DNA from: Euzebya tangerina
GTDB lineage: Bacteria; Actinomycetota; Nitriliruptoria; Euzebyales; Euzebyaceae
Length of the DNA: 64,000 nt
Assembly: GCF_003074135.1 (NCBI RefSeq)
Contig: NZ_PPDK01000003.1
Span: forward strand, 1-64,000
Direction: 5' to 3'
Shown here: piece after piece, positions 1 to 7,939 of the stretch
How positions within the stretch are numbered: position 1 is the stretch's first letter
How the letters are laid out: each line of letters begins with the position of its first letter
Notes under the pieces: generated by a model
The model's input: the letters and a program-made list of their open reading frames with translations, nothing else
What the model was told of the DNA's origin: nothing
The model's database searches: none
Translations under genes and position numbers: made by a program

Positions 1-1
1 C

Positions 2-1420
2 GCCGACGCAGTCGCGGGCGCCGACGCAGTCGCGCAGGCCGACTCGCCACTGGACGCCTACGTCCCGCCGCTCCCCGAACCCGAGCCGGAGCCGATCCGA
101 CCGCCCGACGGCATCAACCCCTTCGTCGACACGGCCGAGGACGACCTCTCGACGTTCGGCTTGGACGTCGACTCGGGCTCCTTCGACCTGGCCGCGGCGG
201 CCATCGAGTCGGGCCGGTTCCCGCAGGCTGATCAGGTCCGCGTGGAGGAGTTCGTCAACGCGCAGGACTACGGCTACGACGCCGACGCCAGCGAGACGTT
301 CACGGTCAGCACCGACCTGGCGCCGTCGCCGTTCACGAGCGATCCGGACAACGCCCTGCTGCGCATCGGCCTGTCCACACCCCAGGTCGACGAGCGAGGC
401 CCCGCCAGCCTGGTCTTCGTGGTGGACACCTCGGGCAGCATGGCCGACCACCTGCCGCTGGTGCAGGACGCGCTGCGCACTCTGGCCGTCGAACTGGAAC
501 CCGGTGACGACGTGGCCATCGTGACGTACTCCACCGGCGCCCGAGCGGTCCTCGACGCCACGGACGCGAGCAACCGCGCGAGCATCCTGGAGGGCATCTC
601 GTCCCTGCAGATCGGGGGGTCGACGAATCTCGAGGCGGGCCTGGACCTGGGCTACCAGATCGCGCGTGGTCTGGCTGGGGACGACCGGACGACCCGCGTG
701 ATCCTGACCTCCGACGGCATCGCCAATGTGGGCAACACCTCTCCGGAGCGGATCCTCGACACGGCGCAGCAGGCCGCCTCGGAGGGCATCGAGTTGGTGA
801 CGGTCGGGTTCGGGCTCGATGGCTTCAACGACCCGCTGATGGAGCAGCTGGCTGACCAGGGCGATGGGTTCTACGCCTACGTCGACAGCCTGCAGGAGGC
901 CGACACGTTGTTCCGGACCGACCTGGTCGCCACCCAGCCCGCCATCGCCCGGGAGGCCCGCGCCCAGGTGGTCTTCGACCGGGACCAGGTCGTGGCGTAT
1001 CGGCTGCTCGGCTACGAGAACCGGGACATCGCGGACGAGGACTTCCGCAACGACGACATCGACGCCGGTGAGCTCGTGGCCGGGCACACCGTGACGGCGC
1101 TGTACGAGCTGCAGCTCGCCGGCCGCAACACCGGCAACCCGCTCGCCACCGTGCAACTGCGGTGGCTGGACCCGGCCGACGGCGCCGCTCGGGAGCGCGC
1201 CCACGACGTGACCGCGGCCAACATCACCCGGGACTGGCGCGACGCCCCGGTCTCGTTCCGCCTTGCCGCGACGGTCGGCGCCTGGGCTGAGTACCTGCGC
1301 AACTCGCCGTACGCCCCACGTGATGGACGTCTGCTGCGTGACGAGGTCGAGGAGCTGCGCCGGGCGTTCAACACACCCGAGGTGGACCGGCTCATGGAGC
1401 TGGTCACCAACAGCGTGTAG
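2..1420 (+). CDS. VWA-domain protein, YfbK/DUF3520 type (5' end missing)
   Basis: The reading frame is open from the window edge, so the gene starts upstream; the TTG at 161 is internal. The upstream part contains NPFVDTAEDDLSTFGLDVD, a conserved segment before the von Willebrand factor A domain in YfbK-like proteins, followed by VRVEEFVN. The VWA domain has the metal-ion-dependent adhesion site DTSGSMADH (near 425) and a later TSDG. The C-terminal third fits the DUF3520 region. At least 472 residues are present. Members are usually secreted or lipid-anchored surface proteins of unknown role. The proline/glutamate-rich N-terminal segment looks like a linker after an export signal lying outside the window. 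Confidence 0.85.
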   Translation, partial: ADAVAGADAVAQADSPLDAYVPPLPEPEPEPIRPPDGINPFVDTAEDDLSTFGLDVDSGSFDLAAAAIESGRFPQADQVRVEEFVNAQDYGYDADASETFTVSTDLAPSPFTSDPDNALLRIGLSTPQVDERGPASLVFVVDTSGSMADHLPLVQDALRTLAVELEPGDDVAIVTYSTGARAVLDATDASNRASILEGISSLQIGGSTNLEAGLDLGYQIARGLAGDDRTTRVILTSDGIANVGNTSPERILDTAQQAASEGIELVTVGFGLDGFNDPLMEQLADQGDGFYAYVDSLQEADTLFRTDLVATQPAIAREARAQVVFDRDQVVAYRLLGYENRDIADEDFRNDDIDAGELVAGHTVTALYELQLAGRNTGNPLATVQLRWLDPADGAARERAHDVTAANITRDWRDAPVSFRLAATVGAWAEYLRNSPYAPRDGRLLRDEVEELRRAFNTPEVDRLMELVTNSV

Positions 1421-1581
1421 CCCTCAGCCCGGTCCCCCGCCGGGGGTCAGGACCCAGGGTCCGTCCGCCACCTGCCACTACGCTGGACGGCACTGCTGGT
1501 GCAGGGACCGCGTCCGCCCGTCGTCGGGGCCGGTTCCGATCAATCGCGAACCGATTCCCCGCGCCGTGCGTAGGGAGGGGT

Positions 1582-2154
1582 GTGACGACCCACGTCCGCC
1601 AACGGCCACACGCCTGCGACGTCGATCCGGGGACCATCCGCCGATTCCGCCGGGGCGACCCGGATGCCTTGGCTGAGATCTACCGCCACTACGCCCGAGC
1701 GGTCTGGACCGTCATCATGCGGGTGCTGCGCGACCGGATGCTGACCGAGGACGCGACCACCGAGACCTTCGTCCGGGCCTGGCGCAGCGCCGACTCCTTC
1801 AACCAGGACCGAGCACTGGCTCCCTGGCTGTTCACGATCGCCCGCCGCACCGCCATCGACGTCCACCGACGCGAGTTCCGGCCTACGCGCGGGGATCACG
1901 CGCCCGAGACCGACGTGGCCATCGAGCCGCCGGGCGTGGAGGATGCCTGGATGGCGTGGGAGGTGAGACGGGCCCTGGCCGATCTCCCCGACGACGAGCG
2001 AGTGGCCCTGTACCTGTCCCACTTCGAGCAGCTGACGCACGGCGAGATCGCCACACGACTGGAGATCCCGCTGGGAACGGTCAAGTCACGGACGCACCGG
2101 GCGCACCGGCGGCTGGCTGAGCGTCTGAGACACCTTCACGACGTCCTGTCCTGA
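1582..2154 (+). CDS. RNA polymerase sigma factor, ECF (sigma-70) family
   Basis: A 190-residue ECF sigma factor. Region 2 is seen around residues 18-85, with WLFTIARRTAIDVHRR matching the -10-recognition helix. Region 4 is around 125-180, with LPDDERVALYLSHFEQLTHG and GTVKSRTHRAHRRL forming the -35-binding helix-turn-helix. The GTG start at 1582 follows a strong ribosome site (AGGGAGGGG, 1572-1580). No recognisable anti-sigma gene follows: the next gene, 58 bases on, encodes a lipoprotein serpin. The factor may therefore be controlled from elsewhere, or the serpin gene may be a target. That link is inference from spacing only. Confidence 0.9.
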   Translation: MTTHVRQRPHACDVDPGTIRRFRRGDPDALAEIYRHYARAVWTVIMRVLRDRMLTEDATTETFVRAWRSADSFNQDRALAPWLFTIARRTAIDVHRREFRPTRGDHAPETDVAIEPPGVEDAWMAWEVRRALADLPDDERVALYLSHFEQLTHGEIATRLEIPLGTVKSRTHRAHRRLAERLRHLHDVLS

Positions 2155-2212
2155 CGCCGGAGGGAACGACAAGGACCGGAACCATCCCGCTCCCGGCGAC
2201 GTCGGACCTGGC

Positions 2213-3538
2213 ATGCGACATCTGGCTGGCCTTCTTGTGACCCTACTGATGATCAGCGCCTGTGCGGCGACGGAGTCGGGGGCAGGCCGGCCGACCAGCG
2301 ACTCGGGCACAGGAGCGCAACCGACCGTCGCTGAGGAACCAGGTAACACCCGCCCAGATCCGGACTCACAGAGCGCAGCAACGCTAGCGAGAGGGCTCAA
2401 CCAGGCGGGAATCAGCATGTTCCTGTCCTTGGATTACCAGGATTCGGGAGTCATCTCACCCCTGTCCATCGGCGTGGCCTTCGGCATGGCTGATGTCGGA
2501 GCCGGAGAGATGTCCGGGGGTGATCTCGCGAGGCTGTTCGGCTTCGGCCCTGATGCCTCAGGCGGCCTCACCGACGACGCGCAACTGTCAGCCTTCAACA
2601 CCCTCCTGCAGGACATCACCGCCGACGGGGAAGGCATACTCAACGGGCCGAGCGAGGGGCCGCCGCCCGACCCCGTGGTGGTGATTGCCAATCGGCAGTT
2701 CCCCGACGAGTCCTTCGACCCGATCCCCACCTTCAGCGACGCCATCGCCACCTGGTTCGGCGCCCTCGCACAACCGCTCCCCCTACAAGCGGACCCAGAC
2801 GGGTCACGCCAGGTGATCAACCGCTATGTGGGAGAGCGCACCCGAGACGTGATCCCGGAGCTGCTCCCGCGCGGCGCCATCACCCGGCAGAGCATCCTGG
2901 TCCTCGTTAATGCGCTGTACCTCGAGGCGGCGTGGGAGCGCCCCTTCGGTGGCAAGTACGCAACCACCGCTCAGCCGTTCACAGACCTGGCGGGGACCGA
3001 GTCGCCGGTACAGCTCATGCACGACGCCGAGGCGTTCGGGCCTGCAGTCGATGGTGGCGACTATGTCGCAGCCGAGGTGCCCTACGCCGGCGGGGAGCTG
3101 TCGATGTTGCTGATCGTGCCCGATGACGGCGCGTTCGGCGCGGTCCGGGACCGGCTTGCCGAGGGCCTGCTGGAGGAGATAGACGCCGGTGGCACTCCGC
3201 GGGCCATTGATCTGTACCTGCCCGTCTTCTCCACAACAACACCGGTCAACCTGGCGACGATGATCAGCGAGGACCTCGGATTCTCCAACATCTTCTCCGG
3301 CGACTACCCGGGCATCGCAGACGGCATCGCGCTCACCGGGGCGATCCACACAGCCGACATCCAGGTAGACGAAGCCGGAACCGTCGCCGCGGCGGCCACG
3401 GCGTTGATGTTCGAGGAGTCCGGTCCCCCCGAGCCCGAGATCACGGTCCGGGCAGACCGACCATTCCTGTACGCGGTCAGACATCAGCCCAGTGGGGCGA
3501 TCCTGTTCTTGGGGCAGCTAACGTCGACGACGGAGTGA
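2213..3538 (+). CDS. serpin-family protease inhibitor, predicted lipoprotein
   Basis: This 441-residue protein begins with a lipoprotein signal peptide whose lipobox is ISAC (cysteine near residue 18), so it is probably anchored outside the cytoplasmic membrane. An acidic, low-complexity linker follows, then a serpin fold: SPLSIGVAFGMADVGAG, VLVNALYLEAAWERPF, and the C-terminal signature FLYAVRHQPSGAILFLGQ. The reactive-loop hinge EAGTVAAAATALMF has small residues at P12-P9, as in inhibitory serpins. Counting from the hinge glutamate as P17 puts P1 near Ser in EES, an inference. Serpins trap serine or cysteine proteases; the target here is unknown. It lies directly downstream of an ECF sigma gene. 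Confidence 0.9.
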   Translation: MRHLAGLLVTLLMISACAATESGAGRPTSDSGTGAQPTVAEEPGNTRPDPDSQSAATLARGLNQAGISMFLSLDYQDSGVISPLSIGVAFGMADVGAGEMSGGDLARLFGFGPDASGGLTDDAQLSAFNTLLQDITADGEGILNGPSEGPPPDPVVVIANRQFPDESFDPIPTFSDAIATWFGALAQPLPLQADPDGSRQVINRYVGERTRDVIPELLPRGAITRQSILVLVNALYLEAAWERPFGGKYATTAQPFTDLAGTESPVQLMHDAEAFGPAVDGGDYVAAEVPYAGGELSMLLIVPDDGAFGAVRDRLAEGLLEEIDAGGTPRAIDLYLPVFSTTTPVNLATMISEDLGFSNIFSGDYPGIADGIALTGAIHTADIQVDEAGTVAAAATALMFEESGPPEPEITVRADRPFLYAVRHQPSGAILFLGQLTSTTE

Positions 3539-3719
3539 GCGCTTCATCGGTCGAGGCCACGTGAGCCAGCTCGGCGACGCCGCCGTTCACCATGAAGCCT
3601 CGGCCCGGAGGCAACGGCCCGTTGGCCTTCACGCGCATCCTGAACACGTCACCAGCGTCCGGCTGAGGACGCAGCAACAACCCGGTGCGTCCTGCTGTGA
3701 GCCCGCTGCCGCGTGATCT
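3477..3719 (-). pseudogene. C-terminal remnant of an FtsK/SpoIIIE-type (type VII) ATPase
   Basis: In this minus-strand frame the peptide runs SGLTAGRTGLLLRPQ, PDAGDVFRMRVK, LPPGRGFMVNGG and VAELAHVA. This order (a G-LLL-P segment, then acidic D-V-F, then PPGRG and a short beta tail) is what I know from the extreme C-terminus of actinobacterial FtsK/SpoIIIE-like secretion ATPases. Only about 60 residues remain and there is no start codon with a ribosome site. The frame ends inside the 3' end of the convergent serpin gene. The adjoining WXG100-like genes support a collapsed secretion locus. The recognition is from memory, without an alignment. Confidence 0.45.
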
Positions 3720-3895
3720 GCTGCGGCGGCGGCAGCAACGGCCAGCTCCCGGGAGAGGGCGCTGGCGTCGGCGTCGCTGTCGTCGATGACCTGCTCCACC
3801 GAGGCAGTCAGCGCGCCGCCGCTGAGCACCTCTGGACCCATGGCGGCGCTGACCGGCCCCATGATGGACCGGCTGCGGACGCTGGCGTCGTCCAA
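3629..3895 (-). CDS. truncated hypothetical protein, possible WXG100-like partner
   Basis: The frame reads DDASVRSRSIMGPVSAAM, GPEVLSGGALTASVEQ, VIDDSDADASALSRELA, then an alanine run, and finally an uncharacteristic cysteine-rich tail. The first 60 residues have a coding-like, helical, acidic composition resembling small proteins encoded beside WXG100 genes. The tail probably comes from out-of-frame reading into the FtsK-like remnant, so the gene may be broken near 3710-3730. The only in-frame start is TTG at 3895. The coding-like frame continues upstream almost to the stop of the preceding gene, so the true start is uncertain. No function can be assigned. Confidence 0.4.
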   Translation of the reverse strand: MDDASVRSRSIMGPVSAAMGPEVLSGGALTASVEQVIDDSDADASALSRELAVAAAAAADHAAAGSQQDAPGCCCVLSRTLVTCSGCA

Positions 3896-3959
3896 GAGTG
3901 CGGCGGCGCGCTGGAATTGACCTTCGGTCGGCGTGTGCCGGTGGCGTCGGGTCGGCGGA

Positions 3960-4445
3960 TCAGGAGATGCCGCTGCCGAACAGTGCTTCGGTGTCGCCCA
4001 AGTGCCCCAGGAGCACCTGCCCGTACTCGCGAGTCGCCTCCTCGGCCTGGGCCGACGTGGTGTCGAACTGCCGCCCGACTTCCTGCAGTGAGGCGTTGAG
4101 GTTGTCGGCGGCGCCGCGGAACTCGGCGTAGGCCTCGGCCATGGCGGCGCGGGTGCGGTCGATGGAGCCGACCAACTCGCCGGTGGCGCCGCGGAAGCGG
4201 TCGGAGCTGGCCCCGGTCCACTCGGCCCCGTCGGTTGCCGTGAGGGTGCTGGCGGTGTCCTGGCCCAGTGTGTCGAGGGCGGCGTTCAAGCGCGGCTCGG
4301 TGGCCTGGGCCTGGGCCAGCAGCCCCTCGACCTCCTCGATGATGGCTTGGACCTCGGCGCGGGTGCCGGCGACCGACCCGGCCTGGTTGGTGTAGCGGTT
4401 GACCTCCTCGCTGACGCTCTCGGTCCCCATGGTGAGCTGTGGCAT
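3960..4445 (-). CDS. WXG100-like helical protein
   Basis: A 161-residue, mostly helical protein with one central W-x-G turn (EWTGASSDRFRGA, near residues 75-87) between two long helices, the layout of WXG100/ESAT-6-like type VII secretion substrates. It is longer than the usual 100 residues. The ATG at 4445 has a purine-rich ribosome site (GGAGAAGGGAA) about 4 bases upstream. Downstream on the same strand lie a truncated second gene and a fragment resembling the C-terminus of an FtsK-type ATPase. No intact secretion machinery is present in the window, so whether the protein is exported is unknown. Confidence 0.6.
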   Translation of the reverse strand: MPQLTMGTESVSEEVNRYTNQAGSVAGTRAEVQAIIEEVEGLLAQAQATEPRLNAALDTLGQDTASTLTATDGAEWTGASSDRFRGATGELVGSIDRTRAAMAEAYAEFRGAADNLNASLQEVGRQFDTTSAQAEEATREYGQVLLGHLGDTEALFGSGIS

Positions 4446-4792
4446 GACGTTCCCTTCTCCGTGGCGGTTCGTCTGTCGGGTGGGCTCTGACGACCTCGTC
4501 TGGGGTACGTCCCGAAGGGCCTATCCGGTTCGTGTGTGGTGTGCGATCGTGGAGTTGTTCGGCCCGGGGCGAGGAAGTCTACGATCGCGCACCCGACCGG
4601 GGCGCCGGCCGCTCCTACGGGACCGCTGAGAGGGCCTCATCGGTCAGGTGGTCCGGCACCAGCCGCTCGACGGCGGACTCCGACTCCTCGAAGCCGGGCT
4701 CGAGCAGCGTGTCCTCGGTCGCCGCCCCTCGAGCGGCGTCGCTGGTCTGCCCGGTGCAGCGGGCCTCGCTGCGCCACGCTGCCCGCCGCCGC
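4446..4792. other. 347-base stretch without a confident gene
   Basis: No confident gene is seen between the divergent WXG100-like gene and the next plus-strand gene. On the minus strand, the last 59 codons of a frame ending at 4615 have coding-like composition (ATEDTLLEPGFEESESAVER, then LVPDHLTDEALSAVP). They could be a gene remnant or a very small gene starting at the ATG at 4794. The plus strand is also open here but reads as low-complexity Ser/Arg. Promoters for the flanking divergent genes should lie here; no clear -10/-35 pair was picked out. Confidence 0.4.
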
Positions 4793-5266
4793 ATGGAGGA
4801 GGTTGCGGCCCCCTCCGCGGCACCTACGGAGGGGCCGCTCGCCGCCATCCGCGAGGCTGATCCGGTCGTGGCGGCTGCCGAGGACGTTGCGACGGAGACG
4901 GCCGTCCAGGCGTGGGAGTCCATCCGACGTCTGGTTGCGGCAACCACCGGAGGACTCGTGCCCTGGGAGCACGGGCCGTTCCGAGCTCGGGTCTCGGTCG
5001 AGTTCGGAAACGGGTCACCGGCCCGGCAGCGGGAGCTGGCAACGGCCGACGCGTGTGTGACCGCCCTGCGCCAGGCGATCAGGGGGATGGATGAGGAGGG
5101 TCGAGCCCAACTGGCCGAGGTGGTGGCCGAGCAGACGCTGGGGCAGCAGGAGCGTGGTGGACCGATCAGCGTGGAGCCGGCCGCGCTCGCGCTCTCGCGC
5201 GCGGGCCAGGTCCACGACCTGGTCGCGGGGGTCCGCCGTGCCCTGGCCGGCCAGCGGGGAGCCTGA
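4793..5266 (+). CDS. hypothetical protein
   Basis: A predicted 157-residue protein that I do not recognise. It is rich in Ala, Glu and Arg with a helical character: ETAVQAWESIRRLVAATTGG, ATADACVTALRQAIRGMDEE and LAEVVAEQTLG are the clearest stretches. A VSVEFGNGSP strand sits in the middle. There is no signal peptide or membrane segment. The ATG at 4793 was chosen because composition becomes protein-like there; no good ribosome site precedes it, so the start may differ. It precedes the methyltransferase gene by about 120 bases and may be a conserved actinobacterial hypothetical. Confidence 0.5.
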   Translation: MEEVAAPSAAPTEGPLAAIREADPVVAAAEDVATETAVQAWESIRRLVAATTGGLVPWEHGPFRARVSVEFGNGSPARQRELATADACVTALRQAIRGMDEEGRAQLAEVVAEQTLGQQERGGPISVEPAALALSRAGQVHDLVAGVRRALAGQRGA

Positions 5267-5369
5267 GCGCCCCAGCGGAGAGCCTGACCGTCCCATCCGC
5301 GAATCCCTCCCCAGGCACGCGCCAACCCTCCCCACGGCGAGGGGGCCACGACACGGCCCCGTGGCCCAC

Positions 5370-5375
5370 TACGCT
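5370..5375 (+). promoter_or_regulatory. -10 box for leaderless methyltransferase mRNA
   Basis: TACGCT lies nine bases before the ATG at 5385, with no Shine-Dalgarno sequence between. This spacing fits an actinobacterial leaderless promoter (TANNNT followed by a start codon at the transcription start). It favours ATG 5385 over the upstream GTG at 5361. Confidence 0.35.
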
Positions 5376-5384
5376 CGGGCGACC

Positions 5385-6170
5385 ATGACCTCGGCGCCGC
5401 ACCTCCCGATCACCGGTGAACGAACCGTGCCTGGGGTCGAGGCCGAGAACTACTGGTTCCAGCGTCACGTCATCGCCTACGAGTGGGCCGCCACACGGTG
5501 CCGAGACCGGGTCGTCGTCGACGCAGGGTGCGGCGAGGGCTACGGCCTCCCGATCCTGGCCCGACGGGCCGCCTCCGTCACCGGGATCGAGTTGGTCGCA
5601 CCTGTGGTCGACCACGTCCGCCGGGCCTACCCCGACCAGCCCGTCCTCGAAGCCGACATCTGTGACACCGGGCTCCCCTCGTCCAGCGTCGACATCGTCG
5701 TCAACCTGCAGGTCATCGAGCACCTCCCCGACGTCCCGCGATTCCTGGGGGAGGTCAGCCGGATCCTGCGGCCTGGCGGGGAGCTGATCGTCGCCACGCC
5801 CAACCGCCTGACCTTCAGCCCGCACGATGACCACGGTGCCGATCCGACCAACGTCTTCCACGTCGAGGAGTTCACGGCCGCAGAACTCATCGATCGCCTG
5901 CGGACGCTGGGTGCGTTCACCGTCGAGCAGGTCCTCGGCGTCCATCACGGCGCCCGCCTGCGCGCCCTCGACCGGCTCCTGCGCATCGCGGGTGACGACC
6001 GCACGCCCGACACGGCCAGTCCCTTCGTCGACCGGCTCGTGACACCCGTCGAGCAGTGGCCGGCGTGGCTCCACGCCACGGTGCGGCGGATCACCCCACG
6101 CAGCTTCGTCCTGCGGCGGACCCACATCGACGCCTCGCTCGACCTGCTCGTCGTGGCCAGGAACGGCTGA
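5385..6170 (+). CDS. SAM-dependent methyltransferase next to GH57 enzyme (Rv3030-like)
   Basis: A class I methyltransferase of 261 residues. The SAM-binding motif I is VVVDAGCGEGYGLPIL (around residues 44-59), followed by an acidic loop ADICDTGLP and the motif VNLQVIEHLPDVPRFLGEV typical of the Methyltransf_11 group. The gene ends six bases before the GH57 branching-enzyme start, so the two are surely co-transcribed. In mycobacteria the same pair, Rv3030-Rv3031, belongs to the methylglucose lipopolysaccharide (MGLP) region, which suggests this enzyme methylates a glucan or glucosylglycerate primer. The order is established for mycobacteria; transfer to this organism is inference. A GTG at 5361 is an alternative start. 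Confidence 0.85.
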   Translation: MTSAPHLPITGERTVPGVEAENYWFQRHVIAYEWAATRCRDRVVVDAGCGEGYGLPILARRAASVTGIELVAPVVDHVRRAYPDQPVLEADICDTGLPSSSVDIVVNLQVIEHLPDVPRFLGEVSRILRPGGELIVATPNRLTFSPHDDHGADPTNVFHVEEFTAAELIDRLRTLGAFTVEQVLGVHHGARLRALDRLLRIAGDDRTPDTASPFVDRLVTPVEQWPAWLHATVRRITPRSFVLRRTHIDASLDLLVVARNG

Positions 6171-6175
6171 CCTGG

Positions 6176-7780
6176 ATGCCGGGATCACTCGCCTTCGTGC
6201 TGCACAGCCACCTGCCCTGGCTGCGGCAGCACGGCGTCTTCCCCGTCGGGGAGGAGTGGCTGTTCCAATCGTGGTCGGAGTCCTACCTGCCCCTGATCCG
6301 AGTGCTCGACGGGTTGGCCGACGACGGCTTCACCGACGTGGTGACGTTGGGGATCACCCCGGTGCTGGCCGAGCAGATGGCCGACCCGTACCTCATGGAG
6401 GAGTTCCACGGCTGGCTGGGCCGACGGCAGCTCGACCTGCGCTGGACCATGTCGGCCGCACCAGCCAGCGACAAGGCGACCCTGGGCCCCGTCTGGGAAC
6501 ACCACTGGCAGCGACAGGCGCAGCTGCTCGAGCAGCTGGAGGGCGGACTGCTCGACACGGGTCTGGTGGAGCCGTTCGCGCGTCTGGCCCGGCGGGGTGT
6601 CATCCAACTGCTCGGCGGACCGGCGACGCACCCGTACCTGCCGTTGATGACCGACCCGGCGCTCATCCGTGGCCAGATCGCCGACGGTCTGGCCATCACG
6701 CAGTCCCTCACCGGGATCCGCCCGACGGGTGTCTGGACACCCGAGTGTGGCTATCGGCCCGCCGGCCGGGTCGCCGATCCGTCGGAGATCCCGCTCCACG
6801 TCGCCGACGACGGAACGCCCACGCTGCCGGTCAGCACCACCGACCTGCCAGGGATCGAGGCCTTCTGGGCCGAGGCGGGGGTCTCCCACCTGGTACTGGA
6901 CGGGCCGACGCTGGCACGGGCAGCCGGCGCACCGCCCACTGACTGGGGGTCCACCGCTCGTGACCTGCCCCGCGTCGGGACACCCATGGACGTGCTGGAC
7001 CGGCCCGTGCTGATCGGCGACTCCGACGTCGCGGCCTTCGGCCGGAATCTGGCGGTGGCCTACGCCGTGTGGAACCCGACCGGTGGCTACCCCGCCGACG
7101 TCTGGTACCGGGACTTCCACGCCATCGACATGGAGGGCGGCTACAAGTCCTGGCGGGTCACCGACACCACGAGCCTGATCAAGGAGCCCTACGACCCTGC
7201 TGCCGCGACCGCCCGGGTGGCTGACCACGCCGCCGACTTCATCGGACTGCTCAGCGAGCACATCGCGCCCCGGCCGGACGACACCTGTGTGGTGGCCGCC
7301 TACGACACCGAGCTCTTCGGCCACTGGTGGTATGAGGGACCGCAGTGGCTGGATGCCGTGGTCCGCGGGTTGGCGGCGCAGGCCGATGTCGGCACGACCA
7401 CCCTGGCGTCCTCCCTTCGTCAGCATCCGCCGTCCACATCCCTGGCGCTGCCCGAGTCCTCCTGGGGCTGGGGCAAGGGCCACGCCGCCTGGGTGACGGA
7501 GGAGACTCGCTGGATCTGGCGGGAGATCCGGCGGGCGGAGGAGCGCTTCTCCATGCTCCCGGGTGGACCCAGCCGGCGGGCGGCGTGGCGGCAACTGACC
7601 TTGCTCCAGGCGTCGGACTGGCCGTTCATGATCGCCCGAGAGCAGTCGGCACAGTACGCCGTCGAGCGCGTGAAGACCCACCTGGCCCGCTTCGAGCAGG
7701 CCTGCCGTGGGACGCTGGACCCTGATACGGACCTGGCGGCGGCCCACACACCCCCCGCCTCTCACACACGGCCCGCCTGA
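6176..7780 (+). CDS. glycoside hydrolase family 57 1,4-alpha-glucan branching enzyme
   Basis: This 534-residue cytosolic enzyme opens with the GH57 hallmark FVLHSHLPWLR. The nucleophile glutamate is in the TPECGYRP motif (about residue 187). The acid/base aspartate is in AAYDTELFGHWWYEG (about residue 370). A C-terminal helical DUF1957 domain ends the protein, matching the length and order of GH57 branching enzymes such as the mycobacterial Rv3031. It creates alpha-1,6 branches in alpha-glucans and, in mycobacteria, acts on methylglucose lipopolysaccharides. The gene follows the methyltransferase gene after only five bases. The ATG at 6176 is the first start giving the conserved N-terminus. 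Confidence 0.92.
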   Translation: MPGSLAFVLHSHLPWLRQHGVFPVGEEWLFQSWSESYLPLIRVLDGLADDGFTDVVTLGITPVLAEQMADPYLMEEFHGWLGRRQLDLRWTMSAAPASDKATLGPVWEHHWQRQAQLLEQLEGGLLDTGLVEPFARLARRGVIQLLGGPATHPYLPLMTDPALIRGQIADGLAITQSLTGIRPTGVWTPECGYRPAGRVADPSEIPLHVADDGTPTLPVSTTDLPGIEAFWAEAGVSHLVLDGPTLARAAGAPPTDWGSTARDLPRVGTPMDVLDRPVLIGDSDVAAFGRNLAVAYAVWNPTGGYPADVWYRDFHAIDMEGGYKSWRVTDTTSLIKEPYDPAAATARVADHAADFIGLLSEHIAPRPDDTCVVAAYDTELFGHWWYEGPQWLDAVVRGLAAQADVGTTTLASSLRQHPPSTSLALPESSWGWGKGHAAWVTEETRWIWREIRRAEERFSMLPGGPSRRAAWRQLTLLQASDWPFMIAREQSAQYAVERVKTHLARFEQACRGTLDPDTDLAAAHTPPASHTRPA

Positions 7781-7857
7781 TGCATCCGGGACTGACGAAT
7801 TGCGTACAGATCGGCGAGGTGGCTTGCCGTCATGATCGTCGTCGTGCAGGGTTGGCA

Positions 7858-7881
7858 CCGGTCAGATGAGGGTCTGACCGG
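7858..7881 (+). terminator. hairpin downstream of the GH57 gene
   Basis: A perfect 9-bp inverted repeat, CCGGTCAGA and TCTGACCGG, with a six-base loop, 77 bases after the GH57 stop. There is no T-run, as is common for actinobacterial terminators. A second perfect 7-bp hairpin (GGCCTGC/GCAGGCC, 7894-7914) follows at once, so this could be a double terminator, or the second hairpin could belong to the leader of the next gene. Confidence 0.5.
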
Positions 7882-7939
7882 CCGATGAGATGCGGCCTGC
7901 CGCCCGAGCAGGCCATCCGCGACAGACAGGACGTCGTCA

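Noticed and set aside
161-1420. TTG at 161 as start of the VWA protein
   Set aside because: The frame is open to the window edge and the upstream part carries the conserved NPFVDTAEDDLSTF segment, so the gene is truncated by the window.
4615-5349. 244-codon minus frame as a complete gene
   Set aside because: Most of it is Ser/Arg-rich antisense of the plus-strand hypothetical gene; only the last 40 or so codons look coding, and these were kept as an observation.
6185-7858. 557-codon minus-strand open frame opposite the GH57 gene
   Set aside because: The GH57 motifs are fully conserved on the plus strand; the minus frame is a shadow.
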